Source of the DNA: Bradyrhizobium betae
GTDB lineage: Bacteria > Pseudomonadota > Alphaproteobacteria > Rhizobiales > Xanthobacteraceae
DNA length: 64,000 bases
Direction of reading: 5' to 3'
Assembly: GCF_004123905.1 (NCBI RefSeq)
Contig: NZ_MZXW01000054.1
Location: 62,001-126,000 of the forward strand
Each line of letters begins with the position of its first letter. The first letter of the stretch is position 1. Under the pieces are notes generated by a model that saw nothing but the letters and a program-made list of their open reading frames with translations, had not been told where the DNA came from and did no database searches. The translations under genes and the position numbers were made by a program. This document shows, piece by piece, positions 7,701 through 16,704 of the stretch.

Positions 7701-9041
7701 TCAGGTCCGCATGAAGCCCTCGCACTCGCCCTCGGCCCAGGCGAGTGCCGTTTCCAGCTTTTCTCCTTGCGCGAAGCGCAACGCCATCTTGGTCAGCGTC
7801 GCCTGGAAGTAGATCTGCTGCGCGATCTTCGGCGGCGCCGGCGATGCGGCGATCGACAGCGTCTGCTGATGATAGGGATCCGGATAGTGGAAGAGCGTGC
7901 CGGTCGGCGGCCCGACCTCGGCCCAGGTCTTGAACTTCGTCATGTTCGCGTAGGCCGGGAGATCGTACCCGCCGCTCGCCGCGACGAATTTTTCAATCGC
8001 CGCTGGTGAAGACAAATGAACAAGAAGGCTCTTGGCCGCCTCCTTGTTCTTGCCGAAGGCCCACACGCCCCAGAAATAAGGCAGGAACGGCGCGAAGCGG
8101 CCTTTGGGACCGGAGGGGAAGCCGTGCGTCCAGCATTGCTCGGCGACCTGCGGTGCGTCGCGCTTGGCGACGGCCCAGGCGCTCGGCGGGTTCATGATCA
8201 TCGCGCCGCGGCCCGAGATCAGCCATTTGTTGTTGGAGGCGTCATCCCAGGATGGCGCATCGGCCGGCAGCACGGCGATCAGCTTCTTGAAGAATTCGAG
8301 CGCCTGCCGCACCTCGTCGGTCTTGACGGTGACGTCGCCCTTGGCATTGACGAGCTCGGCGCCGAAGGACTGGAAGATCGCGCCGGCCGTGTCGACGCTG
8401 TCGGTGGTCTCGCCGAGACCGATGCCGAAGGGGAAGCCGGCCTTGTGGCAGGCTTCCGCCGCCTTCAGGAACGTCTCCAACGTCCAATTATCGGCTTTCG
8501 GCGCGCTGCCGGCCGGATACATCTCCTGGACGTCGATGCCCGCATGCTGCTTCATCAGGTCGATGCGCGAGCAGGGGCCCTTGATCTGGCTTCCCGGCGT
8601 GGCGGGCACGGCGAGCCATTTGCCGCCCGACTGTCCGAGATATTTGACGGTGCCGTTCACCTCGCCATTCTGCTTGATGAGCGGCTCCATGACATCGTTG
8701 AGCGGCTCGAGATTCTCGGAATAGGCGTGCGGCCACCAGCTCGGCATCTGGAGAATGTCATGACCGGACTTGGCCTGCGCTTCGGCCGCTGCGGTCAATT
8801 CGATCTTCTTGTTGTTGCTGGTGATGTAGTCGATGGAGACTTCGACTTTCTCCTTCTCCGCCCACTCCTTGACGAGAGCCCTGGAGGCTTCATTGGCATC
8901 GGGCACCCAGTGGTCCCAGAAGCCGATCGAGAGTTTGCCGGCGGCGTAGGCGCCTCGGACATAGGGCGCCGCGATCAGCGCCGTGGAGGACATTGCAGTG
9001 GCAGCCACAAATTGACGTCGCGTCAGTGTCTTGCGTGACAT
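7701..9041 (-). CDS. Carbohydrate ABC transporter substrate-binding protein (family 1), Tat-exported
   Basis: A 446-residue extracellular solute-binding protein of family 1. Its N-terminus has a twin-arginine motif (TRRQFVAATA) followed by a moderately hydrophobic segment ending VRGAYA, so it should be folded before export. The mature part begins KLSIGFWDHWVPDANEA, typical of sugar binders. The start has a GAGGAAA ribosome binding site. It is the first gene of a five-gene minus-strand operon (binding protein, two permeases, ATPase, hydroxyacid dehydrogenase). The ligand is not evident from sequence; a sugar, sugar alcohol or sugar acid is likely. Confidence 0.88.
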   Translation of the reverse strand: MSRKTLTRRQFVAATAMSSTALIAAPYVRGAYAAGKLSIGFWDHWVPDANEASRALVKEWAEKEKVEVSIDYITSNNKKIELTAAAEAQAKSGHDILQMPSWWPHAYSENLEPLNDVMEPLIKQNGEVNGTVKYLGQSGGKWLAVPATPGSQIKGPCSRIDLMKQHAGIDVQEMYPAGSAPKADNWTLETFLKAAEACHKAGFPFGIGLGETTDSVDTAGAIFQSFGAELVNAKGDVTVKTDEVRQALEFFKKLIAVLPADAPSWDDASNNKWLISGRGAMIMNPPSAWAVAKRDAPQVAEQCWTHGFPSGPKGRFAPFLPYFWGVWAFGKNKEAAKSLLVHLSSPAAIEKFVAASGGYDLPAYANMTKFKTWAEVGPPTGTLFHYPDPYHQQTLSIAASPAPPKIAQQIYFQATLTKMALRFAQGEKLETALAWAEGECEGFMRT

Positions 9042-9531
9042 CTCGTTTCCTCGCTTGGGTGTTTTATTGTTCTGGCGTTTCCTCTTAACTCTTCCGAGTT
9101 TTGCTTTTGATTTTCTTGTTGGACGTTTCTTGTTGATGCCGTCAGCTTCGCTGACAAATCACGCGAGGCGCGGCAAATTGGTAGCGCGATCAGATCATGA
9201 TTGATCGCGTCTGTCGAGAAATCCGAATGGCGATCGTCTAGAACTAACGTTGTGCTCGAATCCGCGGCAGGGCCTCGCGCGTCGCGCGCCGGACGTGAAC
9301 CGCGCTCCTCGGTTTTGCGACGCACACATGGCGCGAGCCTGCGAGGAACAATCCGTGCGCAATTACGCCGCAGTTTCGAATAAGCCTACATAACCGCTTC
9401 GCGCGAAAGACTTTTCGGGCGTGGACAGCGATTGACTGCGTCTGGACCTCGAAGTGGCGGAAACGATAGAGTTGCAACCAGCGGGTGGCTCCCACCCCGA
9501 CAGGCCAATCAGATCGATGATGGAGACCAGA
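9042..9531. promoter_or_regulatory. 490-bp divergent intergenic region
   Basis: This lies between the ABC operon (leftward) and the LTxxQ gene (rightward). The part next to the ABC operon is T-rich and low in GC for this genome (about 9060-9130). I see one clear operator-like inverted repeat at 9185-9209 and no convincing gene. Short frames here lack ribosome binding sites. Confidence 0.5.
9185..9209. promoter_or_regulatory. Operator-like inverted repeat upstream of the sugar ABC operon
   Basis: Perfect 8-bp arms CGCGATCA and TGATCGCG (9185-9192 and 9202-9209) are separated by 9 bases, centred about 155 bp upstream of the binding-protein start. The layout suits a dimeric repressor. No LacI- or GntR-type regulator gene is in the immediate neighbourhood. 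Confidence 0.4.
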
Positions 9532-10344
9532 ATGATCAACCCGGTGCCGCCCATGCGGCTTCACCTGCGGCGATGGTTCGCGCTGGGGTCCGTGGTGGGG
9601 CTGCTGCTCGGCGCAGCCGCGGTCGCGCATGCTCAGGGCCTGGTCAAAGGCGTGCAGGATGGCGCCGCGGCCGGCAACAAGGCGGCCGGTCCCGTCGGCG
9701 GCGTGCTGGGCGGCGCGATCGGCGGCGTGGTCGGTGTCTTCACCGGCGTGCTCGGCGTCAACAACAACCAGGCGCCGCCCCCGGCCAAAGATGCCAGCAA
9801 GGATGCGACCAAGGACGCCAGCAAGGATTCCAAGCAGCCCGGCGCCGGCAAGGACGCCAAGAGCGCTAAGGAGAGTGCCAAGGCGGGCAAGGGCGCCAAG
9901 GCCAGCAAGGAAGCCAAGAATGCGCCGCAGGACACCAAGGACGACAATAAGGACGTCCCCGTCCTCACCCAGACCGGCGCGCCGCAACAGACCGCCGAGC
10001 AGATCGTCGCCAACAGCGATTCCTATATCGAGCGGATCAAGACGGAGTTGAATCTCACGCCCGATCAGGAGAAGCACTGGTTCGGCTTCTCGAGTGCCAT
10101 GCACTACCTGGGACACAATGGTGCAGAGCGGCTCAACCTGCGGGTTACCCGCGCCAAGCGGGATCCCCCTGATGACATCATCGAGCAGATGCGCAACGAA
10201 TCGCAATTCCTGATCGACCGCGCCGCCGACCAGCGCAATGTCGCCGACGCCGCCGAGCCGCTCTATTCGAGCCTCGACGACAAGCAGAAGCAGGTCTTCA
10301 TCCAGGAGATGGTGCGCCTCAGCCACGAGCGCGGATTGGATTGA
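9532..10344 (+). CDS. Exported LTxxQ-motif (Spy/CpxP-like) protein with Lys/Ala-rich linker
   Basis: A 270-residue protein from the ATG at 9532, chosen because GGAGA precedes it; in-frame upstream starts exist at 9454 and 9517. Residues up to about 35 form a signal peptide (RRWFALGSVVGLLLG to AHAQ). A glycine-rich hydrophobic stretch follows (GGVLGGAIGGVVGVFTGVLG). Next comes a Lys/Ala/Asp-rich low-complexity linker, then an alpha-helical C-terminal domain with LTPDQEKHW, the LTxxQ signature of Spy/CpxP-like periplasmic chaperones and stress sensors. The glycine-rich stretch might anchor it in a membrane. A periplasmic stress role is inferred only from the motif. Confidence 0.7.
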   Translation: MINPVPPMRLHLRRWFALGSVVGLLLGAAAVAHAQGLVKGVQDGAAAGNKAAGPVGGVLGGAIGGVVGVFTGVLGVNNNQAPPPAKDASKDATKDASKDSKQPGAGKDAKSAKESAKAGKGAKASKEAKNAPQDTKDDNKDVPVLTQTGAPQQTAEQIVANSDSYIERIKTELNLTPDQEKHWFGFSSAMHYLGHNGAERLNLRVTRAKRDPPDDIIEQMRNESQFLIDRAADQRNVADAAEPLYSSLDDKQKQVFIQEMVRLSHERGLD

Positions 10345-10359
10345 TCAAGTTGAATCGGA

Positions 10360-10390
10360 TGGCGGACGCCTGAATTAACGGCGCCCGCCA
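10360..10390 (+). terminator. Stem-loop terminator after the LTxxQ gene
   Basis: An 11-bp stem with one mismatch (10360-10370 with 10380-10390) and a 9-nt A/T-rich loop starts 15 bases after the stop codon at 10344. There is no U tract. Confidence 0.5.
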
Positions 10391-10400
10391 CGAATTCGTG
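10389..10400. promoter_or_regulatory. Perfect 12-bp palindrome upstream of the response regulator
   Basis: CACGAATTCGTG is fully symmetric and ends 55 bp before the start of the receiver-domain gene. It could be an operator. It partly overlaps the preceding terminator stem, so it may only be part of that structure. Confidence 0.3.
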
Positions 10401-10455
10401 AATCCTCTGCGCAATTCGGTTATGATTAGCTTCGCAAGCTGACTGCGGGGTTGAT

Positions 10456-10833
10456 ATGGCGGACGGACTCTCTGTTTTCCTGGTCGAAGACGAGGCCTTG
10501 ATCCGGATGATGATGGTGGACATGGTGGAAGAGCTCGGCCACCACGTCGTCGCGGAGGCGGACAATGTCCGGGACGCGAGCGCCTTTGCGATGACTGCGC
10601 AATATGATTTCGCCATCCTCGACATCAATCTGAAGGGATTGTACGTCGATCCCGTCGCCGATCTGATCGAGCGCCGTGGCAAGCCGTTCATGTTCGCCAC
10701 CGGCTACGGGCCGGAGCTGTTGCCGTCCTTGCTCCGGCGCCGGCCGATCCTGCGCAAGCCGATTTCTCTCGATCAGCTCAAGATCATGATCGACGCGCTG
10801 TTTCCGGACGCGATCGCCAAAACACCTCACTGA
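10456..10833 (+). CDS. Single-domain response regulator (CheY-like receiver)
   Basis: A 125-residue protein consisting of one receiver domain. The acidic pair is Glu11/Asp12 in VFLVEDEALI, the phosphoacceptor is Asp56 in FAILDINLKG, the switch Thr82 is in MFATGYG, and Lys101 is in ILRKPIS. No output domain follows, so it would act by protein contact or in a phosphorelay. No histidine kinase is encoded nearby, so the partner is unknown. Stand-alone receivers of this type are common in rhizobia, often in the general stress or motility systems. Confidence 0.88.
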   Translation: MADGLSVFLVEDEALIRMMMVDMVEELGHHVVAEADNVRDASAFAMTAQYDFAILDINLKGLYVDPVADLIERRGKPFMFATGYGPELLPSLLRRRPILRKPISLDQLKIMIDALFPDAIAKTPH

Positions 10834-10869
10834 GCGACGGCGAAGGCACCGCACTGAGCGTGCCAACGA

Positions 10870-10897
10870 AAATGACCGCCCGTTGGGGCGGCCATTT
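10870..10897. terminator. Bidirectional terminator between convergent genes
   Basis: A 12-bp stem with one mismatch (10870-10881 with 10886-10897), GC-rich core and 4-nt loop has A-rich and T-rich edges on both sides. It lies between the receiver gene ending at 10833 and the leftward microprotein gene ending at 10921. Confidence 0.7.
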
Positions 10898-10920
10898 CAC
10901 GAACGAAACTTGTCGCAGTC

Positions 10921-11076
10921 TCAGATCAGGCCGGCGCTGAGGTCGATGCCGCGCGCCATCAGGCCGAACGAGGCGACCAGGCCCATGCAGCAGAACATCA
11001 AGATGGTCTTGAACGAAGAATCGGCAAGACGCGTTTCGACGGCAGCCGGCATCGCGGCGAGCGAAATCATGCTCAT
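10921..11076 (-). CDS. 51-residue single-span membrane microprotein
   Basis: The product begins MSMISLAAMPAAVETRL and has one hydrophobic segment (TILMFCCMGLVASFGLM) followed by a short tail. A very G-rich ribosome binding site (AAAGGGGGGA) lies upstream. It is spaced well for the ATG at 11076 and too close for the ATG at 11082. I recall similar short proteins in Bradyrhizobium without a function. Topology suggests an inner membrane peptide; the role is unknown. Confidence 0.6.
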   Translation of the reverse strand: MSMISLAAMPAAVETRLADSSFKTILMFCCMGLVASFGLMARGIDLSAGLI

Positions 11077-11222
11077 GTTCATTCCCCCCTTTGTGTTGAT
11101 CCTGAATTGCATCAGGTGAGGGAACTTTTAGAGCAAAAAGTTTGACGCGAGCTTTCGAGGGATCGTTAAAGGAATCGCAATCGCTCGCGTGTTTGCGCGA
11201 GTGGCGCATACGTCCGCAAGTC

Positions 11223-11426
11223 TCAGTTGCGGCCGTTCCTCAGCACGTTGGCGATGGTGTGGGCCGTCATGGCGGCGCGATCCGAGGCACGCTGCGCGGC
11301 GAGCCGGTCGCGCGCCTTTTCCTCGATCAGGAGCTCGATCAGCGCCAGCCGCTTGTCCTCGTCGTCCGCCTCGAGCAGCAGACGGTGATAGCGGTGATAG
11401 TCGAATCCTACGTCCTGCTTACGCAT
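11223..11426 (-). CDS. Small helical protein of unknown function (67 residues)
   Basis: Beginning MRKQDVGFDYHRYHRLLL, this is a highly charged, probably all-helical protein (DDEDKRLALIELLIEEKARDRLAAQ) with no membrane segment. An in-frame ATG at 11441 is possible. The gene lies 141 bases downstream of glk on the same strand and may be co-transcribed with it. I do not recognise the family beyond a general likeness to short rhizobial proteins. Confidence 0.5.
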   Translation of the reverse strand: MRKQDVGFDYHRYHRLLLEADDEDKRLALIELLIEEKARDRLAAQRASDRAAMTAHTIANVLRNGRN

Positions 11427-11567
11427 GCCACGCCCCCGCAACTACGCCACACACTGAGCGAATTGTTTCCCATCGGAAACAATCGGGCAAGCACGATCCT
11501 GCGTGGAACTCCGCCTTCGATGCAATCAGCTGTGCATAGTTAACGGACCGGACGATCGCCGGCGGCT

Positions 11568-12569
11568 TCAATCCGGATTGTGGTCGGCGAACATCTTCAG
11601 GCCGACGAAGCTCGCATCGGGCTTGGTGACCAGCCGGGTCGGGATGTTGCGCAGGTAGTCCTGAAAGCGTCCCTTGGCCTCGAAGCGGGCGCGAAAGGCC
11701 GAGGCCGCAAGGAACTCGGGGAAGCGCGGCACGATCCCGCCGGCGATGTAGACGCCGCCGCGGGCGCCGAAGGTCACCGCGAGATTGCCCGCGACCGAGC
11801 CGAGGATGGCACAGAACATATCGAGCGTTGCGCGGCTGTGCGCACAACTGCCGTCCAGGGCCGCCTTGGTGATGGCGGCCGCGTCGCGGTGCGGCACCTC
11901 TGCGCCGTCGACCTCCGCCAGCGCCTCGTAGAGGCTTTGCAGCCCGGAGCCGGAGAGCGCGCCGCGCTCGATGGAGACGTGGCCGAAGCGCTTGCGCAGA
12001 CACGCAATCACGCGCTCCTCGCGCTCGTTCTCCGCCGGCAGCGTCGCGTGTCCCGCTTCGGTGACGACGGCGAGCCGCGCGCCATGGCGCTCGACCAGGC
12101 AGGAGACGCCAAAACCGGTTCCGGGCCCGACCACCAGCAGCGGTTCGCCGGGGAGGCCATCCTGGCCGCCGAGCGGGATCAGATCGGCAGGCTCCAGGGC
12201 GGGCAGGGACCAGGCCACCACCTCGAAATCATTGAGCACGTGGACGCTGTCAAATCCGAGCGCCGGCTGGAGCTCGTTGCCGTCGATGACCCAGGGGCTG
12301 TTGGTCATGACGCAGCGGTTGTTGGTCACGGGACCCGCGACAGCCAGTACGGCTCGTTTGGGCTGCTCGCCACCGGCGCGGCGCGCGAGAACGTCGGCCA
12401 TGGCTTCCCGGACGGTCGGGAAGTCCGCGACCTTCACATAGTCGATGGGGCCGGTCTGGTCGCCCTGGCTTATGGCGAAACGCGCATTGGTGCCGCCGAT
12501 ATCGGCGAGAAGAATTTTGCCTGTCTTGCCGATACTCATGACCATTTGGCCGCCGCGCCATCGAGGCAT
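11568..12569 (-). CDS. glk: Glucokinase
   Basis: A 333-residue cytoplasmic kinase of the Glk (ROK-unrelated, Pfam Glucokinase) family that phosphorylates glucose with ATP. The phosphate-binding motif is LLADIGGTNARFA near the N-terminus. The region with the catalytic Asp reads VLNDFEVVAWSLPAL, and a glycine-rich VVGPGTGFGVSCLV follows. The start at 12569 has a GGAGGAG site 12 bases upstream. ATGs at 12545 and 12539 (MSIGKTGKIL) match the usual family N-terminus better and are realistic alternatives. The gene is divergent from pncA. Confidence 0.88.
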   Translation of the reverse strand: MPRWRGGQMVMSIGKTGKILLADIGGTNARFAISQGDQTGPIDYVKVADFPTVREAMADVLARRAGGEQPKRAVLAVAGPVTNNRCVMTNSPWVIDGNELQPALGFDSVHVLNDFEVVAWSLPALEPADLIPLGGQDGLPGEPLLVVGPGTGFGVSCLVERHGARLAVVTEAGHATLPAENEREERVIACLRKRFGHVSIERGALSGSGLQSLYEALAEVDGAEVPHRDAAAITKAALDGSCAHSRATLDMFCAILGSVAGNLAVTFGARGGVYIAGGIVPRFPEFLAASAFRARFEAKGRFQDYLRNIPTRLVTKPDASFVGLKMFADHNPD

Positions 12570-12790
12570 GCGGGAACCATCTCCTCCACTCCATCCGATC
12601 CGCAGATTACGAACGCGTCTTGAGAATCCGTCCTTGCGTGAGCCTAGTCAACTCAAACGAGGCCAAACCGTTGCATCCCCGGGTACGACGGCGCGACATC
12701 GTCGCACGCGGTCGGTGTTGCGAAGCGGCGCGGGAAGATCGACACTGGACAAAAGCGTTTCGGCGCCGGACGGCTGAACTGGACTTTTCG

Positions 12791-13417
12791 ATGAAGATTT
12801 CCGACCGCGACGTGCTGCTGGTGATCGACGTGCAGAACGATTTCTGCACCGGCGGCGCGCTGGCCGTGCCCGGCGGCGAGAAGGTCGTACCCGCGATCAA
12901 CCGGATCGCCCAAAAATTCACCAATGTGGTGCTGACCCAGGACTGGCATCCGGCAGACCACGTCTCCTTCGCGTCGAACCATCCGGGCAAGCAGCCGTTC
13001 CAGACCATCGAGCTCGACTACGGCACCCAGGTGCTCTGGCCGGCGCATTGCGTGCAGGGCACGGCCGGCGCCGAATTCCACGGGGAGCTGGACGTTACCC
13101 GTGCGAGCCTGGTGGTGCGCAAGGGTTTTCGCCGCGGCATCGATTCCTATTCCGCGCTGTTCGAGAACGACCACAGGACGCCGACCGGCCTGCTCGGCTA
13201 TTTGCGCGAGCGCGAGCTGAAGACCGTCTTCGTCGCGGGTCTCGCGCTCGACTTCTGTGTCCGCTTCTCGGCGGAAGATGCCCGCAAGGCCGGGTTCGAG
13301 GTCGTGGTGATCGAGGATGCCTGCCGTGGCATCGACCTCGAGGGATCCGTGGCCGCGGCGCATCGGAGTTTTGGCGAGCTCGGCATGTCCGTGATCAGCT
13401 TCGAGACCTTCCTGTGA
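12791..13417 (+). CDS. pncA: Nicotinamidase / pyrazinamidase
   Basis: A 208-residue isochorismatase-fold hydrolase that converts nicotinamide to nicotinate in NAD salvage. The catalytic triad is visible: Asp13 (VIDVQNDFC), Lys111 (VVRKGFRRG) and nucleophile Cys156 (ALDFCVRF). The metal ligands are Asp51, His53 and His57 in DWHPADHVSF. The frame is open further upstream, but the ATG at 12791 gives the family N-terminus. It lies 16 bases ahead of the PHA-synthase-like gene, and nadE follows, so the products of PncA and NadE meet in the same pathway. Confidence 0.93.
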   Translation: MKISDRDVLLVIDVQNDFCTGGALAVPGGEKVVPAINRIAQKFTNVVLTQDWHPADHVSFASNHPGKQPFQTIELDYGTQVLWPAHCVQGTAGAEFHGELDVTRASLVVRKGFRRGIDSYSALFENDHRTPTGLLGYLRERELKTVFVAGLALDFCVRFSAEDARKAGFEVVVIEDACRGIDLEGSVAAAHRSFGELGMSVISFETFL

Positions 13418-13433
13418 GAGGGGCGAGATAGAC

Positions 13434-14549
13434 GTGACGGAAAAGACAGGCAAACAGCCGGGCGGAGCGGATCACGTCGCTGACGACCCGCCGCTGTGGC
13501 CGTTTGCGGTAGCGCGGCTCGCCATGGATGCCTGCTTCTGGTGGATGGAGCGGGAGCCAGCCGAGCCCGCCGACAGCAGCCTGCCGTGGACGACGCCCAA
13601 CTTCGTCGCGCTGGAGCTTGCGACCATGTGCCTGCGCGATGGCTCTCGGGCGCGGTCCGGCCAGCCGGCGCTGGTCTGCGCGCCCTATGCGCTGCATCGG
13701 GCCTTGATCGCCGACTTCGCGCCCGGGCACAGCGTGGTGCAGTCGCTGCAAAGGGGCGGCATCGACCGGGTCTACCTGACCGATTGGCGCTCCGCCACGC
13801 CAGATATGCGCTATCTCTCGATCGACAGCTATTTGTCCGATCTCAACGTCGCCGTCGACGAGATCGGCGCGCCGGTCGATCTCGTCGGCCTGTGCCAGGG
13901 CGGCTGGCTGTCGCTGCTTTACGCAGCGCGCTTTCCGGCGAAGGTGCGGCGGCTGGTGCTGGTGGGCGCGCCGGTCGATTTGTCGATCGACTCGGCGATG
14001 GCGCGGCTCGCCCGCAACGCGCCCGGCATGGTCTACGACCAACTCGTGGCGCGTGGCGGCGGCAATGTCAGCGGCAAAGAGATGTTGCGCGTCTGGTCGA
14101 AAACGCCGAGCCGCGAGGATATCGCAGCCGCCTTGCAGAAGGAGCTCATCGACGAGGAGGGCGCGGCGCTGCTCGCGCGCTTCGACCAATGGAATTTGGA
14201 GACGCTCGATCTGCCGGGCACTTATTATCTGGAGATCGTCAACCGGATCTTCCGGGAGAACCGGATTGCCGGCGGCAACTTCACAGCCCTCGGCCGCCGG
14301 ATCGACCTGAAGGACGTCAAGGCGCCGATATTCCTGCTGGCCGGGCTCGATGACGACGTGGTGCCGGCAGCACAGGCGCTCGCCACCGCCGGGCTCGTCG
14401 GCACGCCGCCCGCCTTCATTGCCGCGGCCTCCGAGCCGAGCAATCATCTCGGCCTGTTCATGGGCGCGCGGACCCACGCGCAGGCCTGGCCTCGGATTGC
14501 CCATTGGCTGCGGGACGACCTCTCTGGCGTGCTCGCTCGCAGCGCCTGA
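13434..14549 (+). CDS. PhaC-like alpha/beta hydrolase (polyhydroxyalkanoate synthase family)
   Basis: A 371-residue protein starting at GTG. It carries the PHA-synthase-type lipase box GLCQGGW with nucleophile Cys154 in place of Ser. Preceding text (RVYLTDWRSATPDMRYLSID) resembles the class III/I synthase pattern leading to the nucleophile. The candidate catalytic Asp is in LAGLDDDVVPA and the His is in SNHLGLF. At 371 residues it is closer to the short class III PhaC or to PHA-synthase-like hydrolases than to the 560-600-residue class I enzymes. No phaE or phaR gene adjoins it. It may be a minor polymerase or a depolymerase-like relative. It follows pncA by 16 bases. Confidence 0.72.
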   Translation: MTEKTGKQPGGADHVADDPPLWPFAVARLAMDACFWWMEREPAEPADSSLPWTTPNFVALELATMCLRDGSRARSGQPALVCAPYALHRALIADFAPGHSVVQSLQRGGIDRVYLTDWRSATPDMRYLSIDSYLSDLNVAVDEIGAPVDLVGLCQGGWLSLLYAARFPAKVRRLVLVGAPVDLSIDSAMARLARNAPGMVYDQLVARGGGNVSGKEMLRVWSKTPSREDIAAALQKELIDEEGAALLARFDQWNLETLDLPGTYYLEIVNRIFRENRIAGGNFTALGRRIDLKDVKAPIFLLAGLDDDVVPAAQALATAGLVGTPPAFIAAASEPSNHLGLFMGARTHAQAWPRIAHWLRDDLSGVLARSA

Positions 14550-14670
14550 CCGACGCGCAAATCCGTTATGCATGACGGCGGATGCCCTGCACGGGGCGAG
14601 GTCCATGGGTTACATATGATGGTCCGGGGCTGACGGCTGCGGCCGGCCGGGAAGAGATTAAGGGTACGCG

Positions 14671-16704
14671 ATGACTTTCCACTCGATCTATGCCCACGGA
14701 TTTGCGCGCGTGGCGGCCTGCGTCACCGCCTCTCATGTGGCCGATCCCACCGCCAATGCCAAGGCTGTCCTGACGGCGGCCAATGCGTGCCACGACCAGT
14801 CGGTGGCGGTCGCCGTGTTTCCCGAGCTGTGCCTGTCCGGCTACGCGATCGAAGACCTGGTGAAGCAGGATCCGCTGCTCGACGCCGTCGAGCGCGGGCT
14901 CGCCGCGATCGTCGAGGCCTCCGCGGCGCTGATGACGGTCCTGATCGTCGGGGCGCCGCTGCGTTTTGGCCATCGCATCTACAATTGCGCCATCGTCATC
15001 CATCGCGGCAACGTCCTTGGCGTGGTGCCCAAGAGCTATTTGCCGACCTACCGCGAATTCTACGAGGGACGGCATTTTGCCTCCGGCACCGGCATCGCCG
15101 GCGAGACCATCGCCTTCGGCGGACTGCATGCCCCGTTCGGCACTGACCTTCTCTTCGCCGCCGAGGACGTCCCGGGCCTGACCATCGGCGTCGAGATCTG
15201 CGAGGACATGTGGATCCCGGTGACGCCGGCCTCCGAGCTGGCGCTCGCCGGCGCCAGCGTGCTGATCAATCTCTCGGGCAGCCCGATCACGATCGGCCGG
15301 GCGCGCTCGCGTGCGCTGCTGTGCCAATCGACCTCGGCGCGCTGCCTTGCTGCCTACGTCTATTCCGCCGCAGGCGCTGGGGAATCGACCACGGATCTGG
15401 CCTGGGACGGCCAGACCTCGATCTACGAGAACGGCGTGCTGCTGGCCGAGGGCGAGCGGTTCCGCCAGGGCGGCCAGATCACCACCGCCGACGTCGATCT
15501 CGACCTGCTCAGGCAGGAACGCGCCTCGATGGGCACGTTCGACGACAACCGCCGCCAGCGCGAAGGCTTTTACCGCAGGATCAGCTTTGCCCTGAAGCCG
15601 CCAGCCGCCGACATCGGCTTCCTGCGCAAGATCGAGCGCTTTCCGTTCGTGCCGAGCGACGAAAACCTGCTCGAGCAGGATTGCTACGAGGCCTACAACA
15701 TCCAGGTCGCCGGCGTCGTCCAGCGCATGCGCGCCACCGGCACCAAGCGCGTCGTGATCGGCGTCTCCGGTGGCCTCGACTCGACCCACGCCCTGATCGT
15801 CGCCGCCAAGGCGGTCGACCTGCTCGGCCTGCCACGCGAGAACATTCTGGCCTACACCATGCCGGGCTTTGCCACCGGCACCGAGAGCAAGACCAATGCG
15901 CTGGCGCTGATGAAGGCGTTGCAGACCAATTGGCAGGAACTCGACATCCGCACCACAGCCACGCAGATGCTGAAGGATATCGGCCATCCCTTCGGAAAGG
16001 GCGAGAAGGTCTACGACGTCACCTTCGAGAACGTGCAGGCGGGCTTGCGCACCGACTATCTGTTCCGGCTCGCCAACCATCACGGCGGCATCGTGATCGG
16101 AACCGGCGATCTCTCTGAGCTCGCGCTCGGCTGGTGCACCTATGGCGTTGGCGACCAGATGGCGCATTACAACGTCAATGCCGGCGTGCCGAAGACGCTG
16201 ATCCAGCATCTGATCCGCTGGGTGATCGCCTCAAAACAGTTTACCGGCGACGTGAATACGACGCTCGCCTCGATCCTGTCGGCCGAAATCTCGCCCGAGC
16301 TGGTTCCGGTCAAGCCGGGCGAGAAGCCGCAGAGCACGGAGGCCTCAATCGGCCCTTACGAACTCCAGGATTTCAACCTGTTCTATACGTTGCGCTTCGG
16401 CCTACGGCCATCCAAGATCGCCTTCATGGCGCAGCACGCCTGGAAGGACGTCGCCAAGGGCGAGTGGCCGCCGGCATTTCCGAACGACAAGCGCAGGGCC
16501 TACGATCTTCCGGAAATCCGCCGCTGGCTTGAGGTGTTTTTGCGCCGCTTCTTCGCATTCAGCCAGTTCAAGCGCTCGGCAATGCCGAACGGACCGAAGG
16601 TTTCGGCCGGTGGCTCATTGTCGCCGCGCGGCGACTGGCGTGCGCCGTCGGATTCGAGTGCGGCGGCCTGGCTCGAGGATCTCGAGCGGAACGTGCCGAA
16701 GTGA
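14671..16704 (+). CDS. nadE: Glutamine-dependent NAD+ synthetase
   Basis: A 677-residue two-domain enzyme that makes NAD from nicotinate adenine dinucleotide, ATP and glutamine. The N-terminal nitrilase-type glutaminase (about 1-300) has its triad at Glu52 (VFPELCLSGY), Lys121 (VVPKSYLPTY) and Cys177 (GVEICEDMW). The C-terminal synthetase domain starts with the ATP-pyrophosphatase loop SGGLDSTHAL from about residue 365. The length matches the long glutamine-dependent form. It starts 121 bases after the PhaC-like gene, with AAGGG before the ATG. Confidence 0.95.
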   Translation: MTFHSIYAHGFARVAACVTASHVADPTANAKAVLTAANACHDQSVAVAVFPELCLSGYAIEDLVKQDPLLDAVERGLAAIVEASAALMTVLIVGAPLRFGHRIYNCAIVIHRGNVLGVVPKSYLPTYREFYEGRHFASGTGIAGETIAFGGLHAPFGTDLLFAAEDVPGLTIGVEICEDMWIPVTPASELALAGASVLINLSGSPITIGRARSRALLCQSTSARCLAAYVYSAAGAGESTTDLAWDGQTSIYENGVLLAEGERFRQGGQITTADVDLDLLRQERASMGTFDDNRRQREGFYRRISFALKPPAADIGFLRKIERFPFVPSDENLLEQDCYEAYNIQVAGVVQRMRATGTKRVVIGVSGGLDSTHALIVAAKAVDLLGLPRENILAYTMPGFATGTESKTNALALMKALQTNWQELDIRTTATQMLKDIGHPFGKGEKVYDVTFENVQAGLRTDYLFRLANHHGGIVIGTGDLSELALGWCTYGVGDQMAHYNVNAGVPKTLIQHLIRWVIASKQFTGDVNTTLASILSAEISPELVPVKPGEKPQSTEASIGPYELQDFNLFYTLRFGLRPSKIAFMAQHAWKDVAKGEWPPAFPNDKRRAYDLPEIRRWLEVFLRRFFAFSQFKRSAMPNGPKVSAGGSLSPRGDWRAPSDSSAAAWLEDLERNVPK

